The notes: generated by a model not told the origin, from the sequence alone. DNA of 64,000 nt from CAVZCK01 sp963773735 (GCA_963773735.1 CAVZCK010000004.1:1-64000); one strand, 5' to 3'; positions 7,449 through 17,013 are shown, numbered from the stretch's first letter. Program-made: numbers and translations.

Positions 7449-9610
7449 CCGCCAAGACCAGAATACGCGGCGCGTCGGCTGCGCCGAAGCCGCGCGCGGC
7501 GGTCCGATCGAGGGAGAGCTTTCGCGTTGTCGAGGCTCCATCGCGCGATGTCGGCCGCGGCCTTGTGAGACTCGATCCGAAAGACATGGCGGCACTCGGC
7601 GTCGAGACCGGCGACATCGTTGCCGTGTCCGGCAAGCGCGAGACCGTCGCGCGGGTGATGCCGGCCTACGCTGCCGAACGCGAGCAGGGTCTCATCCAGA
7701 TGGACGGCATCTTGCGCGCCAATGCCGGGATCAGCCTTGATCAGCACGTCGGCCTTCGCGCAACCACGGCGAAGCCGGCCCGCAGCGTCGTGCTAGCGCC
7801 CGATCGCGCGGCGGCGAATGCGGCGCGGCATTACCGCCGCCATCTTATCCGGCTGATGCAGGGACTGCCAGTCGTCGAGAAGGACCTTATTCGCGTCAAT
7901 CCTATCGGCTCCCAGTCCTATGGTTACGCCGTGACCAAGACCGAGCCCGCCGGTCCGGTGCTTGTCGACGCGGCAACCATCGTCCGCATCGAAGGCACGA
8001 GTGCCGGCGAAAGCGCCATTACCTACGAGGATATTGGCGGCCTGCACCGCGAAGTGCGCCGCGTGCGGGAAATGATCGAGCTGCCGCTGAAATACCCTGA
8101 AGTGTTCCTGCATCTGGGGATTGAAGCGCCTAAGGGGGTGCTGCTCTACGGGCCGCCCGGTACCGGCAAGACACTGATCGCGCGAGCTGTCGCCCATGAG
8201 GTGGGTGTGCAGTTTTTCCACGTGAACGGCCCCGAAATCATTGACAAGATGTACGGCGCCAGCGAAGCCCATCTGCGCAATATGTTCAAGGAAGCTGAGC
8301 GCGCTGCTCCCGCGATCATCTTCATCGACGAAATCGACGCCATCGCCCAGAATCGCGGCGCGCTTTCCGGCGAGCGCCAGCTTGAGCGGCGCGTGGTGGC
8401 GCAGCTTCTGGCGCTGATGGACGGCCTTCAATCGCGCGGTCAGATCACCGTGATCGCAGCTACGAACATGCCGGACCAATTGGACCCCGCATTGCGCCGC
8501 CCTGGCCGATTCGACCGGGAAATCCGCATCGGCGTTCCAGATGCCGGCTCGCGCCAGGAGATTTTGGAAATCCACAGCCGCGGCATGCCGCTTGCCGAGG
8601 ATGTCAGCTTGACCGAGCTGGCGCGCTTCACCCACGGCTATGTCGGCGCCGATCTTGCCGCGCTTTGCCGCGAGGCGGCCATGAGCGCACTTCGCCGCCT
8701 GCTGCCCGAGATCGATTTCGACCAGGCGGAAATCCCCAGCGACAAGCTCGCGGCGCTGCAGGTGCAACGCGCCGATTTCGACGACTGCCTGGCCGAAATC
8801 CAACCCTCGGCGCTACGCGAGATCGCGGTCGAAATACCGGAGGTCCGATGGAGCGACGTCGGCGGGCTGGATCAGGTGAAGGCGCTTTTGTCGGAGGCGG
8901 TGATCTGGCCGCTCATGCATCGGGAGCTATTCAGTTCCGCGGGTGTCCGTCCGTCGCGAGGGGCAGTGCTTTACGGACCTCCAGGCACCGGCAAGACGTT
9001 GCTCGCCAAAGCCCTCGCCGGCGAAAGCGAAGCCAATTTCATCTCCGTAAAAGGCCCGCAACTGGTCTCAATGTGGGCGGGCGAAAGCGAACGGGCGATC
9101 CGTGAGATATTCCGCAAGGCGCGGCAAGTGGCGCCGGCGATCATCTTCTTCGACGAGATTGACGCGCTGGCCCCGATACGCAGCAGCGGGGTCAGTCAGG
9201 TCGGCGAGCGCGTGGCGGCGCAACTCCTCACCGAGCTGGACGGCATCGAGGAACTCAAGGGTGTGTTTGTCCTCGCCGCCACCAACCGGCTTGATCTTCT
9301 CGATCCCGCGCTGCTGCGGCCAGGACGATTTGACTCGCTTGTCGAGCTGAAAGCTCCGGGCAAGGAAGAACGGTTAGCCATCCTTCAGGTCCATACGAGG
9401 CGTATGCCGCTGGCTGGCGACGTCGATCTGCCTGCAATTGCAATCGGGGATCATGGTCTTGTGGGGGCTGACCTCGAGGCGCTCTGCCGCGAGGCCGCCT
9501 TCGCGGCGATCCGCGAGGCGATTGCAGCGTCTTCGGTGAAACCGAAAGTAACCATGCGCCATTTCCGCGAGGCTCTGGAAGGCATGATTAAACGGAAAAG
9601 AGCGCGATGA
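7445..9610 (+). CDS. CDC48/VCP-type double AAA+ ATPase encoded inside the gas vesicle operon
   Basis: The 721-residue intact product has the Cdc48 architecture: an N-terminal double-psi-barrel-like domain (residues about 25-110, with GRGLVRLDPKDMAALGVETG) and two AAA+ modules. D1 has GPPGTGKT near 8150-8173, Walker B IIFIDEID near 8317-8340 and the SRH segment NMPDQLDPALRRPGRFDRE. D2 has GPPGTGKT near 8977-9000, IIFFDEIDAL and RLDLLDPALLRPGRFD. Both modules look catalytically complete. Cdc48 proteins unfold or extract proteins from complexes by pulling them through the central pore. GTG start at 7445 overlaps gvpJ, and the stop overlaps the next gvpF/L, so it belongs to the operon and probably remodels Gvp proteins. 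Confidence 0.93.
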   Translation: MTAKTRIRGASAAPKPRAAVRSRESFRVVEAPSRDVGRGLVRLDPKDMAALGVETGDIVAVSGKRETVARVMPAYAAEREQGLIQMDGILRANAGISLDQHVGLRATTAKPARSVVLAPDRAAANAARHYRRHLIRLMQGLPVVEKDLIRVNPIGSQSYGYAVTKTEPAGPVLVDAATIVRIEGTSAGESAITYEDIGGLHREVRRVREMIELPLKYPEVFLHLGIEAPKGVLLYGPPGTGKTLIARAVAHEVGVQFFHVNGPEIIDKMYGASEAHLRNMFKEAERAAPAIIFIDEIDAIAQNRGALSGERQLERRVVAQLLALMDGLQSRGQITVIAATNMPDQLDPALRRPGRFDREIRIGVPDAGSRQEILEIHSRGMPLAEDVSLTELARFTHGYVGADLAALCREAAMSALRRLLPEIDFDQAEIPSDKLAALQVQRADFDDCLAEIQPSALREIAVEIPEVRWSDVGGLDQVKALLSEAVIWPLMHRELFSSAGVRPSRGAVLYGPPGTGKTLLAKALAGESEANFISVKGPQLVSMWAGESERAIREIFRKARQVAPAIIFFDEIDALAPIRSSGVSQVGERVAAQLLTELDGIEELKGVFVLAATNRLDLLDPALLRPGRFDSLVELKAPGKEERLAILQVHTRRMPLAGDVDLPAIAIGDHGLVGADLEALCREAAFAAIREAIAASSVKPKVTMRHFREALEGMIKRKRAR

Positions 9611-10672
9611 GCAGTCTATGCATTCACGGCTTCGTCAGCGCGGAAACACCTCTGACGTTTGAAGCGAACGACATTGCTGGCGGGTTACGTTTGTGCGCCG
9701 AAGGCGGAATTGCCGCCATTGTCGCCGCCGCGCCGGAATGCGGTTTTCACCAACTCCCGCGCGAACAGGCGGCGAGCCTTTTGCTCCGCCATCAGCAGGT
9801 GCTGGAGGCAGCCATGGCGCAAACGACGGTGCTGCCAGCGAAGTTCGGAACCTCGGCGCCCGACGAACAGGCGGTACGCCGCATGCTGATCCAGGGCAAC
9901 CCGCTGCTCGGCACACAGCTCGCGGATTTCGCCGGCCGCCTGCAAATGGAAATCGTCGTGCTCTGGCCGCTCGATAAGATTTTCGCCGAAATCGCCGCCG
10001 ATGCCAAAATCGCAGATTTGCGCTCGCGCGCCCAAGCAAGCAGCGATGCGGCGATGAAAACTCAGCTCGGCGAGGCTGTGAAGGCTGCGCTGGACCAACG
10101 CCGCGCCAGCCTGTCCGAGGAGATATGCAGCGTCCTGCGCGGTGCGGCGATCGATATGGCCGTGAACCCGATCATGGACGATCGTATTGTCGCCAATGTC
10201 GCGCTGCTCATCAACAAAGGCGATCTGTGCCATCTCGAAACCGTACTGGAGCGGCTAGACGCCGAGAATGACGGCCAGCTGATTTTCCGTTGCATCGGTC
10301 CATTGCCGCCGGCGAACTTCGCGACCGTCGGCGATAGAATTCCCGCCACGCGAAGCAATCGACCGGGCACGGCGGATATTGGAGCTTGGACCGCAGGCCA
10401 GCCAAGGCGACATCAAATCCGCCTATCATCGCCTGGCACGCGCGCACCACCCCAATTCCGCCGGCCACGATGGCCAGGACGCGCGGATGAGCGAGCTTTC
10501 GCAAGCCTATCGTTTTCTGATGACTTGCGCCAAGGCGCGAATGTCGGAGGCTAAGGATGGCAGGTCGCTGTTCGACGCCGACGCAGCCGACGGCATCGTG
10601 CTGATCGAGATCGTCCGCCAGGATCTTCGCACCGCCGCAGGTTCCGGCGCCGCGCAGGAATGTGCCGCATGA
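9607..10672 (+). CDS. gvpF: GvpL/GvpF family protein fused to a C-terminal J domain (one frameshift)
   Basis: The first 240 or so residues form a GvpL/F protein, with SSLCIHGFVS at the start, TTVLPAKFGTSAPDE and the end CIGPLPPANFATV. An extra G near 10330 shifts the frame; beyond it the other frame reads a linker and then a DnaJ-like J domain, with LELGPQASQGDIKSAYHRLA, a loop HHPNS and LSQAYRFLM. The signature HPD is HPN here, so stimulation of a DnaK partner is uncertain. The start overlaps the CDC48-type gene by ATGA and the stop overlaps the next gvpF/L. A J domain on GvpF could recruit Hsp70 to nascent GvpA. Confidence 0.82.
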
Positions 10673-11515
10673 GGCCGGCCGCCCAATCTTCCGATGCCGT
10701 TGTCTATGTCTACGGCATTGCGCGCGGTAACGCTTTGGCGGACCACACGGCGCCTCTTGTCGAGGGGATCATTCCTGGGACGCCGGTCGAATTGTTGCGC
10801 GTGGGAAATCTGGCGCTTGTCATGAATCGGGCATCGAGGGAGGTCTTTGGCCCAACCGATGCGGGGGCGGCCGGCGACGCAGCCTTGGTTACCGAGAGGG
10901 CGTTGGCGCATCACCGGGTCCTCGCAAGTCTGGCGCTGGTCTGCACCGTCGCACCGGTGAAATTCGGCGCGCTTTGCAGTGACGTGAACGATGTACTGAC
11001 GCTGGTCGCCCGATCCGCGGCCACATTCGAGCGTGCATTAGACCGTGTGGACAGGGCACAGGAATGGGGCATCAAGCTCTGCGCCGACGTGGAGGCTTGC
11101 CGGATTGCCGCGGCGGAGCGCACCTGCCGTGGCGGCGCTAAAGACAGAGATCGCGGCGGCGTCTCAGGGTAAGGCGTTTTTTCTCGCCAAGAAGCTACGC
11201 GCAGCGATCGATCAGGAGATTCGTGCCAGGCTCGATATCCAGGCCCAAAGCATTCATCGCCATCTCGCCGCGCAGGCCAGGGAAGCGGCACCAAACCCGA
11301 TCAGGCGTTCGGCCGCGTCCCTGAACGGCAAGGTGTCATGGCTGATCATGGATTCTGCTTATCTCGTCGACAGAGACCGTGAAGCCGAATTTCACCAGAC
11401 GCTGGCGGATCTCGGCGGGATACTGGCTGCCGAGGGCCTCGCGCTCAAGCTGACCGGGCCATGGCCACCCTACAGCTTCGCGGCTGTCGATACGGAAGGC
11501 TCTGCGGATGGATGA
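10669..11515 (+). CDS. gvpF: GvpL/GvpF family gas vesicle protein, copy 3 (one frameshift)
   Basis: The product starts VVYVYGIARGN, has the family segment CTVAPVKFGALCSDVNDVL, and after an extra base near 11119 continues as PAVAALKTEIAAASQGKAFF, ending with the typical LTGPWPPYSFA. The ATG at 10669 overlaps the stop of the preceding gene (ATGA), which decides the start over the ATG at 10660. The end overlaps the start of the next GvpA-like gene by eight bases. This copy probably contributes to a hetero-oligomeric nucleation complex with the other three. Confidence 0.85.
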
Positions 11516-11744
11516 TGTTGAGCCCCTGGGCACCGGTCTGGCTCTGTCGGAATTGCTCGACCGGATTCTGAATCGCGGTGTCGTCGTCGTCGGTGACCTG
11601 ACCATTTCGATTGCAGATGTCGATTTGATCTATGTCGGCCTGAAAGTGCTGTTGAGCTCGGTGGAAACCGCCGAGCGGCTGAGACCGATTTCTGATCTGG
11701 CGCCAGATGGAGCGAGCCTTGCTCTACCTCTACGCGATCATTGA
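11508..11744 (+). CDS. gvpS: Second minor GvpA-family protein (GvpS/GvpJ type)
   Basis: The 78-residue product has the GvpA/J/S core: LALSELLDRILNRGVVVVGD, then ISIADVDLIYVGLKVLLSS. It lacks the WW segment of the copy at 7149 and has a short C-terminus. S-type paralogues of this size are common in actinobacterial and proteobacterial clusters next to gvpF/L and gvpK. It begins inside the end of the preceding gene and itself overlaps the next one, so translation is coupled. Its exact letter name is less certain than its family. Confidence 0.82.
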   Translation: MDDVEPLGTGLALSELLDRILNRGVVVVGDLTISIADVDLIYVGLKVLLSSVETAERLRPISDLAPDGASLALPLRDH

Positions 11745-12426
11745 TCGGCCGAAGGGCACAGATTGCCCTACCGCGCGGTGTCGAGGATGCCACGCCGGAG
11801 ATTCTGGCGTTCGATGATTTCAGCGTGGTGGTCAGTTCGCTAGCCAACGCGCCGCAGCGCGACAATGCCGCCATCCGGTCTCACATGAACGTGCTCAACG
11901 CGCTGATGCCGCAATGTACTGTCTTGCCGGTCCGTTTCGGCACGGTGTTCCCCGCATTTGACGACCTCAGCCGATCCGTTTCCGACATGCGCAGCGGACT
12001 GCTTGCGGATCTGTTGCGTCTACAGGGCCAGGCGGAACTCGGCGTCTGTGTGACGGCGCGCGGCACCCCGCCGCTCCCGACGGCAGCGCCGAATGGCGTG
12101 GACGCCGACCAGGCGTCCAATTTCGTGCCGGGGCCGGGCTTCCGCTATATCGCCGGCAAGCGCCGAGAGCACGATGAGCGCTTGCGTGAGATGCGCGCGA
12201 AAGAGGCTTTAGCCGAGCGGGTGTGCGCGCCGTTCGCCATAATTGCGTCGGAACAGGTCTGGCATGCTCTGCCTTCCTCTGCCGGTCGGGGTATTTCGGC
12301 GGCTTTTCTGGTGCGTCGCGAGCGTTTCGCCGCATTCCAATTCGCGGTCGCCCGGCTCCGCCGCGCCGAGCCCGATCTGGATATTCTCTGCACCGGTCCA
12401 TGGCCGCCATTCACTTTCGTCGGTAA
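11707..12426 (+). CDS. gvpF: GvpL/GvpF family gas vesicle protein, copy 4 (frameshifts near both ends)
   Basis: A typical family start, ALLYLYAIIDRPKG, follows the ATG at 11707. One extra base near 11760 moves the frame, which then reads ILAFDDFSVVVSSLANAP, CTVLPVRFGTVFPAFDD and the family end CTGPWPPFTFV at about 12390-12420. No stop follows in that frame; a TAA in the neighbouring frame at 12424-12426 is the likely true end, so another indel probably lies just before it. As printed, the frame runs on into gvpK. The gene overlaps the preceding GvpA-like gene by 38 bases. Confidence 0.8.
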
Positions 12427-12459
12427 TGGCGGCCAGGACGTTCGCCGAAGGGGCCGCCC

Positions 12460-12805
12460 ATGCCGCAACTCGCAAGCCGTATCGCATATTGAGGCCACGG
12501 ACACGCCGGACGCGGCGGGCAGGCCAGCCGCCGGCCCTGCGGGGCAACGTATTACGCTCGATCCGGACACCGTGCAGCATGACCTCGCCAAGCTGGTGCT
12601 GAGTCTGGTTGAGACCGTCCGTCAACTCCTGGAGCGGCAAGCCCTGCGCCGCGTGGAGGGCGGCCGGCTCTCCCCGCAGCAGATCGAACAAATGGGCCTC
12701 ACGCTCATGCGCCTCGAAGAGCGGATGGCGGAACTGAAAGCGCAATTCGGCCTGGCCGAGGAAGAATTGCGTCTCGACCTCGGCAATCTCCTTGGAGAGC
12801 TGTGA
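12460..12805 (+). CDS. gvpK: Gas vesicle protein GvpK (frameshift near the start)
   Basis: GvpK is a small conserved accessory protein needed for proper vesicle maturation. The family core is complete: ITLDPDTVQHDLAKLVLSL, VETVRQLLERQALRRVEGG and LTLMRLEERMAELK, ending LRLDLGNLLGEL. The most plausible start is the ATG at 12460 (MPQLASRIA), after which one extra base is needed to reach the main frame. As printed, the frame is instead open back through the preceding gvpF/L, giving an apparent fusion that I think is artefactual. This is the last gene of the cluster; the next gene converges 27 bases away. Confidence 0.9.
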
Positions 12806-12832
12806 TCGGCTGCCTTCCCGGCTTCGCTGCTT

Positions 12833-13897
12833 TCACCCGCGCAACGCGGAGAGCACCGCCTCCGTCACGTCCGCGCTGCCGGCCTGGCCGCCGAGGTCGG
12901 GCGTCCGCGGGCCGTTCGCCGTCACCGTTTCGATCGCCGCCATGAGCCGCTTAGCCGAAGCAGCCTCGCCCAGATGCTCCAGCATCATGGCGCCGGTCCA
13001 GAAGGCGCCGATCGGATTGGCTTGGCCCTTGCCGACGAGGTCGAAGGCGGAGCCGTGGATCGGCTCGAACATGGAGGGCGCCTCACCCGACGGATTGATA
13101 TTGGCCGTCGCACCATTGCCGAGGCTGCCGGTCAGGGCCGAGGCCAGATCGGAGAGGATGTCGGCGTGCAGATTGGTCGCCACGACGGTATCGATGTCGG
13201 CCGGCCGCGTGACCATCAGCGCCGCCATGGCATCGACCAGCTTGAAATCCGCGTTGAGCTCCGGAAAATCGCCCAGCACCTCGCGGCAGATCGCGTCCCA
13301 GAACACCATGCCATGCCGCTGCGCGTTGGATTTGGTGACCACAGTCAGGCGCTTGCGGGGACGCTTCATCGCCAGCTCGCAGGCAAAGCGGCAGATGCGC
13401 TCGACGCCGGTGCGGGTGAAGACCGACACGTCGATGCCCGTTTCCAGCGGCAGCCCGGTATGCACCCGGCCGCCGACGCCGGCATATTCGCCCTCGGAGT
13501 TCTCACGCACGATCACCCAGTCGATCTGTTTGGCAAGCTCCGGCCGCAGCGGCCCCTGCATGCCGGGCATAAGCCGTGTCGGGCGGACATTGGCGAACTG
13601 GTCGAGGCCCTGGCAGATGGCAAGGCGCAGCTCCCAGAGCGTAATATGGTCCGGGATCTTCGGGTCGCCGACGGCGCCGAAATAGATGGAATGAAAGCCG
13701 CGCAACCGCTCGACGCCGTCTTCCGGCATCATGCGGCCGGTGCGGCGGTAGCGGTCCGAGCCCCAATCGAAGCTCTCGGTCTCTAAGCTGAAGCTGCCAT
13801 CCATCTCGGCCGCAGCCTTTAGCACCTCCAGCCCCGCGCCGATCACTTCCGGTCCGATGCCGTCGCCGGGAATGACCGCGATCTTATGCTTGCGCAT
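12833..13897 (-). CDS. Tartrate dehydrogenase/isopropylmalate dehydrogenase family protein
   Basis: The 354-residue product belongs to the NAD-dependent beta-decarboxylating dehydrogenases. It shows AVIPGDGIGPEVIGAGLEVL near the N-terminus, the substrate loop RPTRLMPGM, VIVRENSEGEYAG and the C-terminal GSAFDLVGKGQANPIG. The sequence is closest to the tartrate dehydrogenase/decarboxylase (TtuC/DmlA) branch rather than LeuB or Icd, which decarboxylate isopropylmalate and isocitrate. Start at 13897 has GGGAGA upstream; a longer in-frame ATG at 13915 is possible. It is the third gene of a minus-strand operon behind two MmgE/PrpD genes, suggesting catabolism of a hydroxy- or tricarboxylic acid. 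Intact. Confidence 0.85.
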   Translation of the reverse strand: MRKHKIAVIPGDGIGPEVIGAGLEVLKAAAEMDGSFSLETESFDWGSDRYRRTGRMMPEDGVERLRGFHSIYFGAVGDPKIPDHITLWELRLAICQGLDQFANVRPTRLMPGMQGPLRPELAKQIDWVIVRENSEGEYAGVGGRVHTGLPLETGIDVSVFTRTGVERICRFACELAMKRPRKRLTVVTKSNAQRHGMVFWDAICREVLGDFPELNADFKLVDAMAALMVTRPADIDTVVATNLHADILSDLASALTGSLGNGATANINPSGEAPSMFEPIHGSAFDLVGKGQANPIGAFWTGAMMLEHLGEAASAKRLMAAIETVTANGPRTPDLGGQAGSADVTEAVLSALRG

Positions 13898-13952
13898 GAT
13901 GTTGTCTCCCATCATTGGCCGCGTGTCGCTGTCTCAGGCACCAAAGGGCGCC

Positions 13953-15304
13953 TCAATGCGGCACCGAGGCGCGCGCCACCACGGCGGCCTGATCCAGCTC
14001 GTCGATCCGCCAGGCAAGCGCCAGCAGATCGCGGGTCTGAGCCTCGCCGATAACCAGCTTTGCCTGATTGACGAATTTCGTGTCGAGCTGCGCGTCGGTC
14101 AGCGGCTTTTCGCGGCTGCCGATCGCGCGCTCGACATGTTTCGTCAGTTTCGGCCCATCCTTGAAGGTGACCTCGATGGTCACAGAGGCCGCGTGACAGT
14201 CGGGATCAGCCTTCGCCGTTACCTTGTCGCGCAGCGCGATGATCTCCGGCAGATTCACGACCTCGTCGGTGAAGGCGGTCGGCGCGCCGTCGCCGCGCAG
14301 CAGAGCGCAGGCGGCGGCGTGATAGACGCTGAATTTGCCTTCGAGGCCCGTCTTCGGCGCGGTTTTGCCGGTCAGCTCCAAGACGAGCGGATGAGTGGTC
14401 AGCGCGACCGCCTCGATATCGCGCACGCGCTCACCAATTTCCTCGCGGATCTGCAGACAGCCGTCGATGGTGGGGTGGATGACAATGCCGCAGGCAAAGG
14501 GCTTATAGCTGTTGAGCGCCGCTTCCCAGCGTCATGCCGAGGCCCTCCAGGATTTCACTGTAATCCTGCTTGTCGGACATGACATTGGCAAAGCCGCTCG
14601 GCGCCTCGATGCCGCGCTCGGAGCTGAGTGAAACCGCGCCTCGGCGAGGAACGCGGCGAGCATACCGTTCTGCGCCGCCCGGCCGGGATGGAACGATCTT
14701 GGTCATCGTGCCGAACATTTCGCGCAGGCCGGAAGACTGCGTTGCGGCGAGGCCAAGCGCCCACCGCATCTTCTGCGCGTCAAGTCCGATCGCCCGCCCG
14801 ACCGCCGCCGCCGACCCGAACACGCCCGCGGTGCCGGTGATGTGCCAGCCGCGTTCGTAATGATCGGGATAGACGGCGTTGCCGATGCGGCATTCGACCT
14901 CGACGCCGATGATCATGGCCGTCAGCAGATCGCGGCCCGAAAGCGGCCGGATCTCCGCAAGGGCGAGCAGGGCCGAGGCAACCGGTCCGGCCGGATGGAT
15001 GATCGTCTTCAGATGCGTGTCGTCATAGTCGAGCACATGCGAGGTGATGCCGTTCAGAAGCGCCGCATGCAGAGCGTCGAGCCGCTCCGACCGGCCGAGC
15101 ACCGTCGCGTTGCGCGGGCCGGAGAAGGGCGACACCGCCGCGAGCGCCCGGTCGGCCGTCTCATGCCGGGCGCCGCCGACCGCGCAGCCGACCCAATTGA
15201 CGAAGGTCCTCACGCCTTCCTGACGGACCGTCGGCGGGGATCGCGGAAGGCTCAAACCCGACGATCCAGTCGGCAAGCTCCGCGGTCACTTTGGGCGCGG
15301 TCAT
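13953..15304 (-). CDS. MmgE/PrpD family protein, copy 1 (several frameshifts)
   Basis: MmgE/PrpD proteins include 2-methylcitrate dehydratase and cis-aconitate decarboxylase. The start at 15304 (MTAPKVTAELADWIVGF) has GGAAAGGA upstream. The rest must be read through three frames, with breaks near 15230, 14660 and 14520. The family core is clear: HVLDYDDTHLKTIIHPAGPV, GVEVECRIGNAVYPDHY, GWHITGTAGVFGSAAA and YKPFACGIVIHPTIDG. It lies 47 bases after copy 2 and 55 bases before the dehydrogenase, so the three form one operon. The substrate cannot be named. Confidence 0.8.
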
Positions 15305-15351
15305 GGTCAATTCCTTTCCAAGCTTGCCCCAAGCGATGCGCTTTCGGCGTC

Positions 15352-16888
15352 TTATTCGCGGCGCAGCGCCGCGAGCAGCGGCTCAAGGGAGGACAGCGAC
15401 TCGAAATCCCTCACCATGGTGACGACGCTTTCCGCCTTGCTCCGGTCCCAGCGAGCGAATTCGGCGCATTCGTGGAACTTGGCCGCGACCTCCTCGAAAC
15501 TCATGGGATTGGCGGGGCTACCCTTGCCGAAATCGGCCATGCCGGAAATTGTCCGGCCGTCCTTCAAATCGACATCGATGTAAGTGGTCATCTTATGATA
15601 GCCCGCCGCCTCGGCGCGCTCGTCGACCACGAAGTCGACCTTTTCGATCATGGCTTTCACGTCCGGCCGGTTGACCACCTCATCCACGAACTCGTTCAGC
15701 CCGGCGCGCCCCTCCAACAGCAGGATCGCCATGCAGAATTCCATCGAGAACTTCGCCTGCAGCTCGTTGACCGGCCGGTGGTGAATCAGCGCGTTCGGCA
15801 TGTTGGAGTTGGTGCCGACGCGGACATGCGCCACGTTCTCGGCTTTAATGCCGTGCTCACGGATCAGCCGCAGCATTTCGGTCATGCCGGGATGGGTGAG
15901 GGAGCCCGATGGATGGGGCTTGATTGAGATGCCAGGCATCTCAAAAGTCCAGGGCGCCCCAAGCTTGCCAGCGATGGCGTTGACGTCATAACCGCCGCCC
16001 GCCGCGCTGAAAAAGCCGCGCGGCGCCTCCAGAATCTTATCGGTTGCGGTCCAGCCATAGGAAGCGAACTGCGCCGCGACCACGCCGCTTTCCGAGGAAC
16101 GCCCGGCGTGGAACGGCTTGGTCATGGTGCCGAAATTTTCGCGCAAGCCTGCTGACTGGCTGCCGGCGATCGACAGAGCGCGCTGCAGCGCCTCTTGGTT
16201 GAGGCCCATCAGCCGCCCCGCCGCCGCCGCGGCCGCGAAGGTGCCGCAGGTCGCCGTCGAATGAAAGCCGGTCTGGTAATGGCGCGGATTGATGGCTTCG
16301 GCGATCTTGCACTCAACCTCGACGCCGAGATGGTAGGCGAGCATGACCTCGCTGCCGGACGCCCCCTTTGCCTCGCCGACGGCCAAGCGCCGCGGGCAGT
16401 GCTGGGGCGGTCGGGTGCGTCAGCAATCCGTAGACGCGGTCCTTGGCGACGGCGAGCTGGGTGTCGTCGTAATCATCCGCGTGAATGCCAACGCCGTTGG
16501 CGAAAGCGGCAAAACGCGGCGCGACCTTTAAGGACGAGCCGATTACTGTCGCCGGGCCAACGCTAAGATTAAGCTCGGTGATATAGCCGCGCACCAGCCC
16601 GCCCGATTTGTCGACCGACACGGAATAGGACGAGCCGATTGTGGTCGCTGAGCCGGCGTCAAGATTAAGCTCGGCAAGATGACGACGGACCAGCTCGCCC
16701 GACTTGGCAACTGACCCGGAAAGCGCAAGGCCGAGCCCGTCGAGGATGGATTTCTTGCCGCTTTCGATAACAGCGGGGGGCAGATCGGCGAGATTCGTTC
16801 GCTGCACGAAGTCGGCCACGTAATGGGTCAGGGCCTCGCCGTCCGCTCCGGCTTCGCTTCGAATTGCAGGGTTAGGCGCCGCGTCCAT
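15352..16888 (-). CDS. MmgE/PrpD family protein, copy 2 (one frameshift, internal duplication)
   Basis: The first gene of the operon, with GGAGG about nine bases before the ATG at 16888. Family segments include HADDYDDTQLAVAKDRVYG, GVEVECKIAEAINPRHYQ and GFHSTATCGTFAAAAAAG, ending LLAALRRE. The frame breaks once near 16390. In the N-terminal part, a 32-residue stretch occurs twice in tandem (bases 16534-16725): KSGELVRRHLAELNL is followed by KSGGLVRGYITELNL. Other family members have this stretch once. The duplication keeps the frame, but it lengthens the helical N-terminal domain and may affect folding. A possible GntR-type operator stands about 130 bases upstream. Confidence 0.83.
16534..16725. 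repeat. Diverged 96-bp tandem duplication inside the MmgE/PrpD gene
   Basis: Two 96-base units, 16534-16629 and 16630-16725, start with the same ACGAGCCGATT and align throughout. The encoded 26-residue cores share about 17 identical residues. The length is a multiple of three, so the gene frame is kept. The divergence rules out a simple assembly stutter. Confidence 0.8.
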
Positions 16889-17013
16889 GTTCGTAGCCCT
16901 CCGGCAAGATCGTGATCGGTTTTGTCGGATTCGAGCGTCAATGACGACGCTGTCGCGCCGCTTGGAACGCAGCGATACAAAGTCAGAACCCGGGCATAGT
17001 GATAGGAAGGAAG

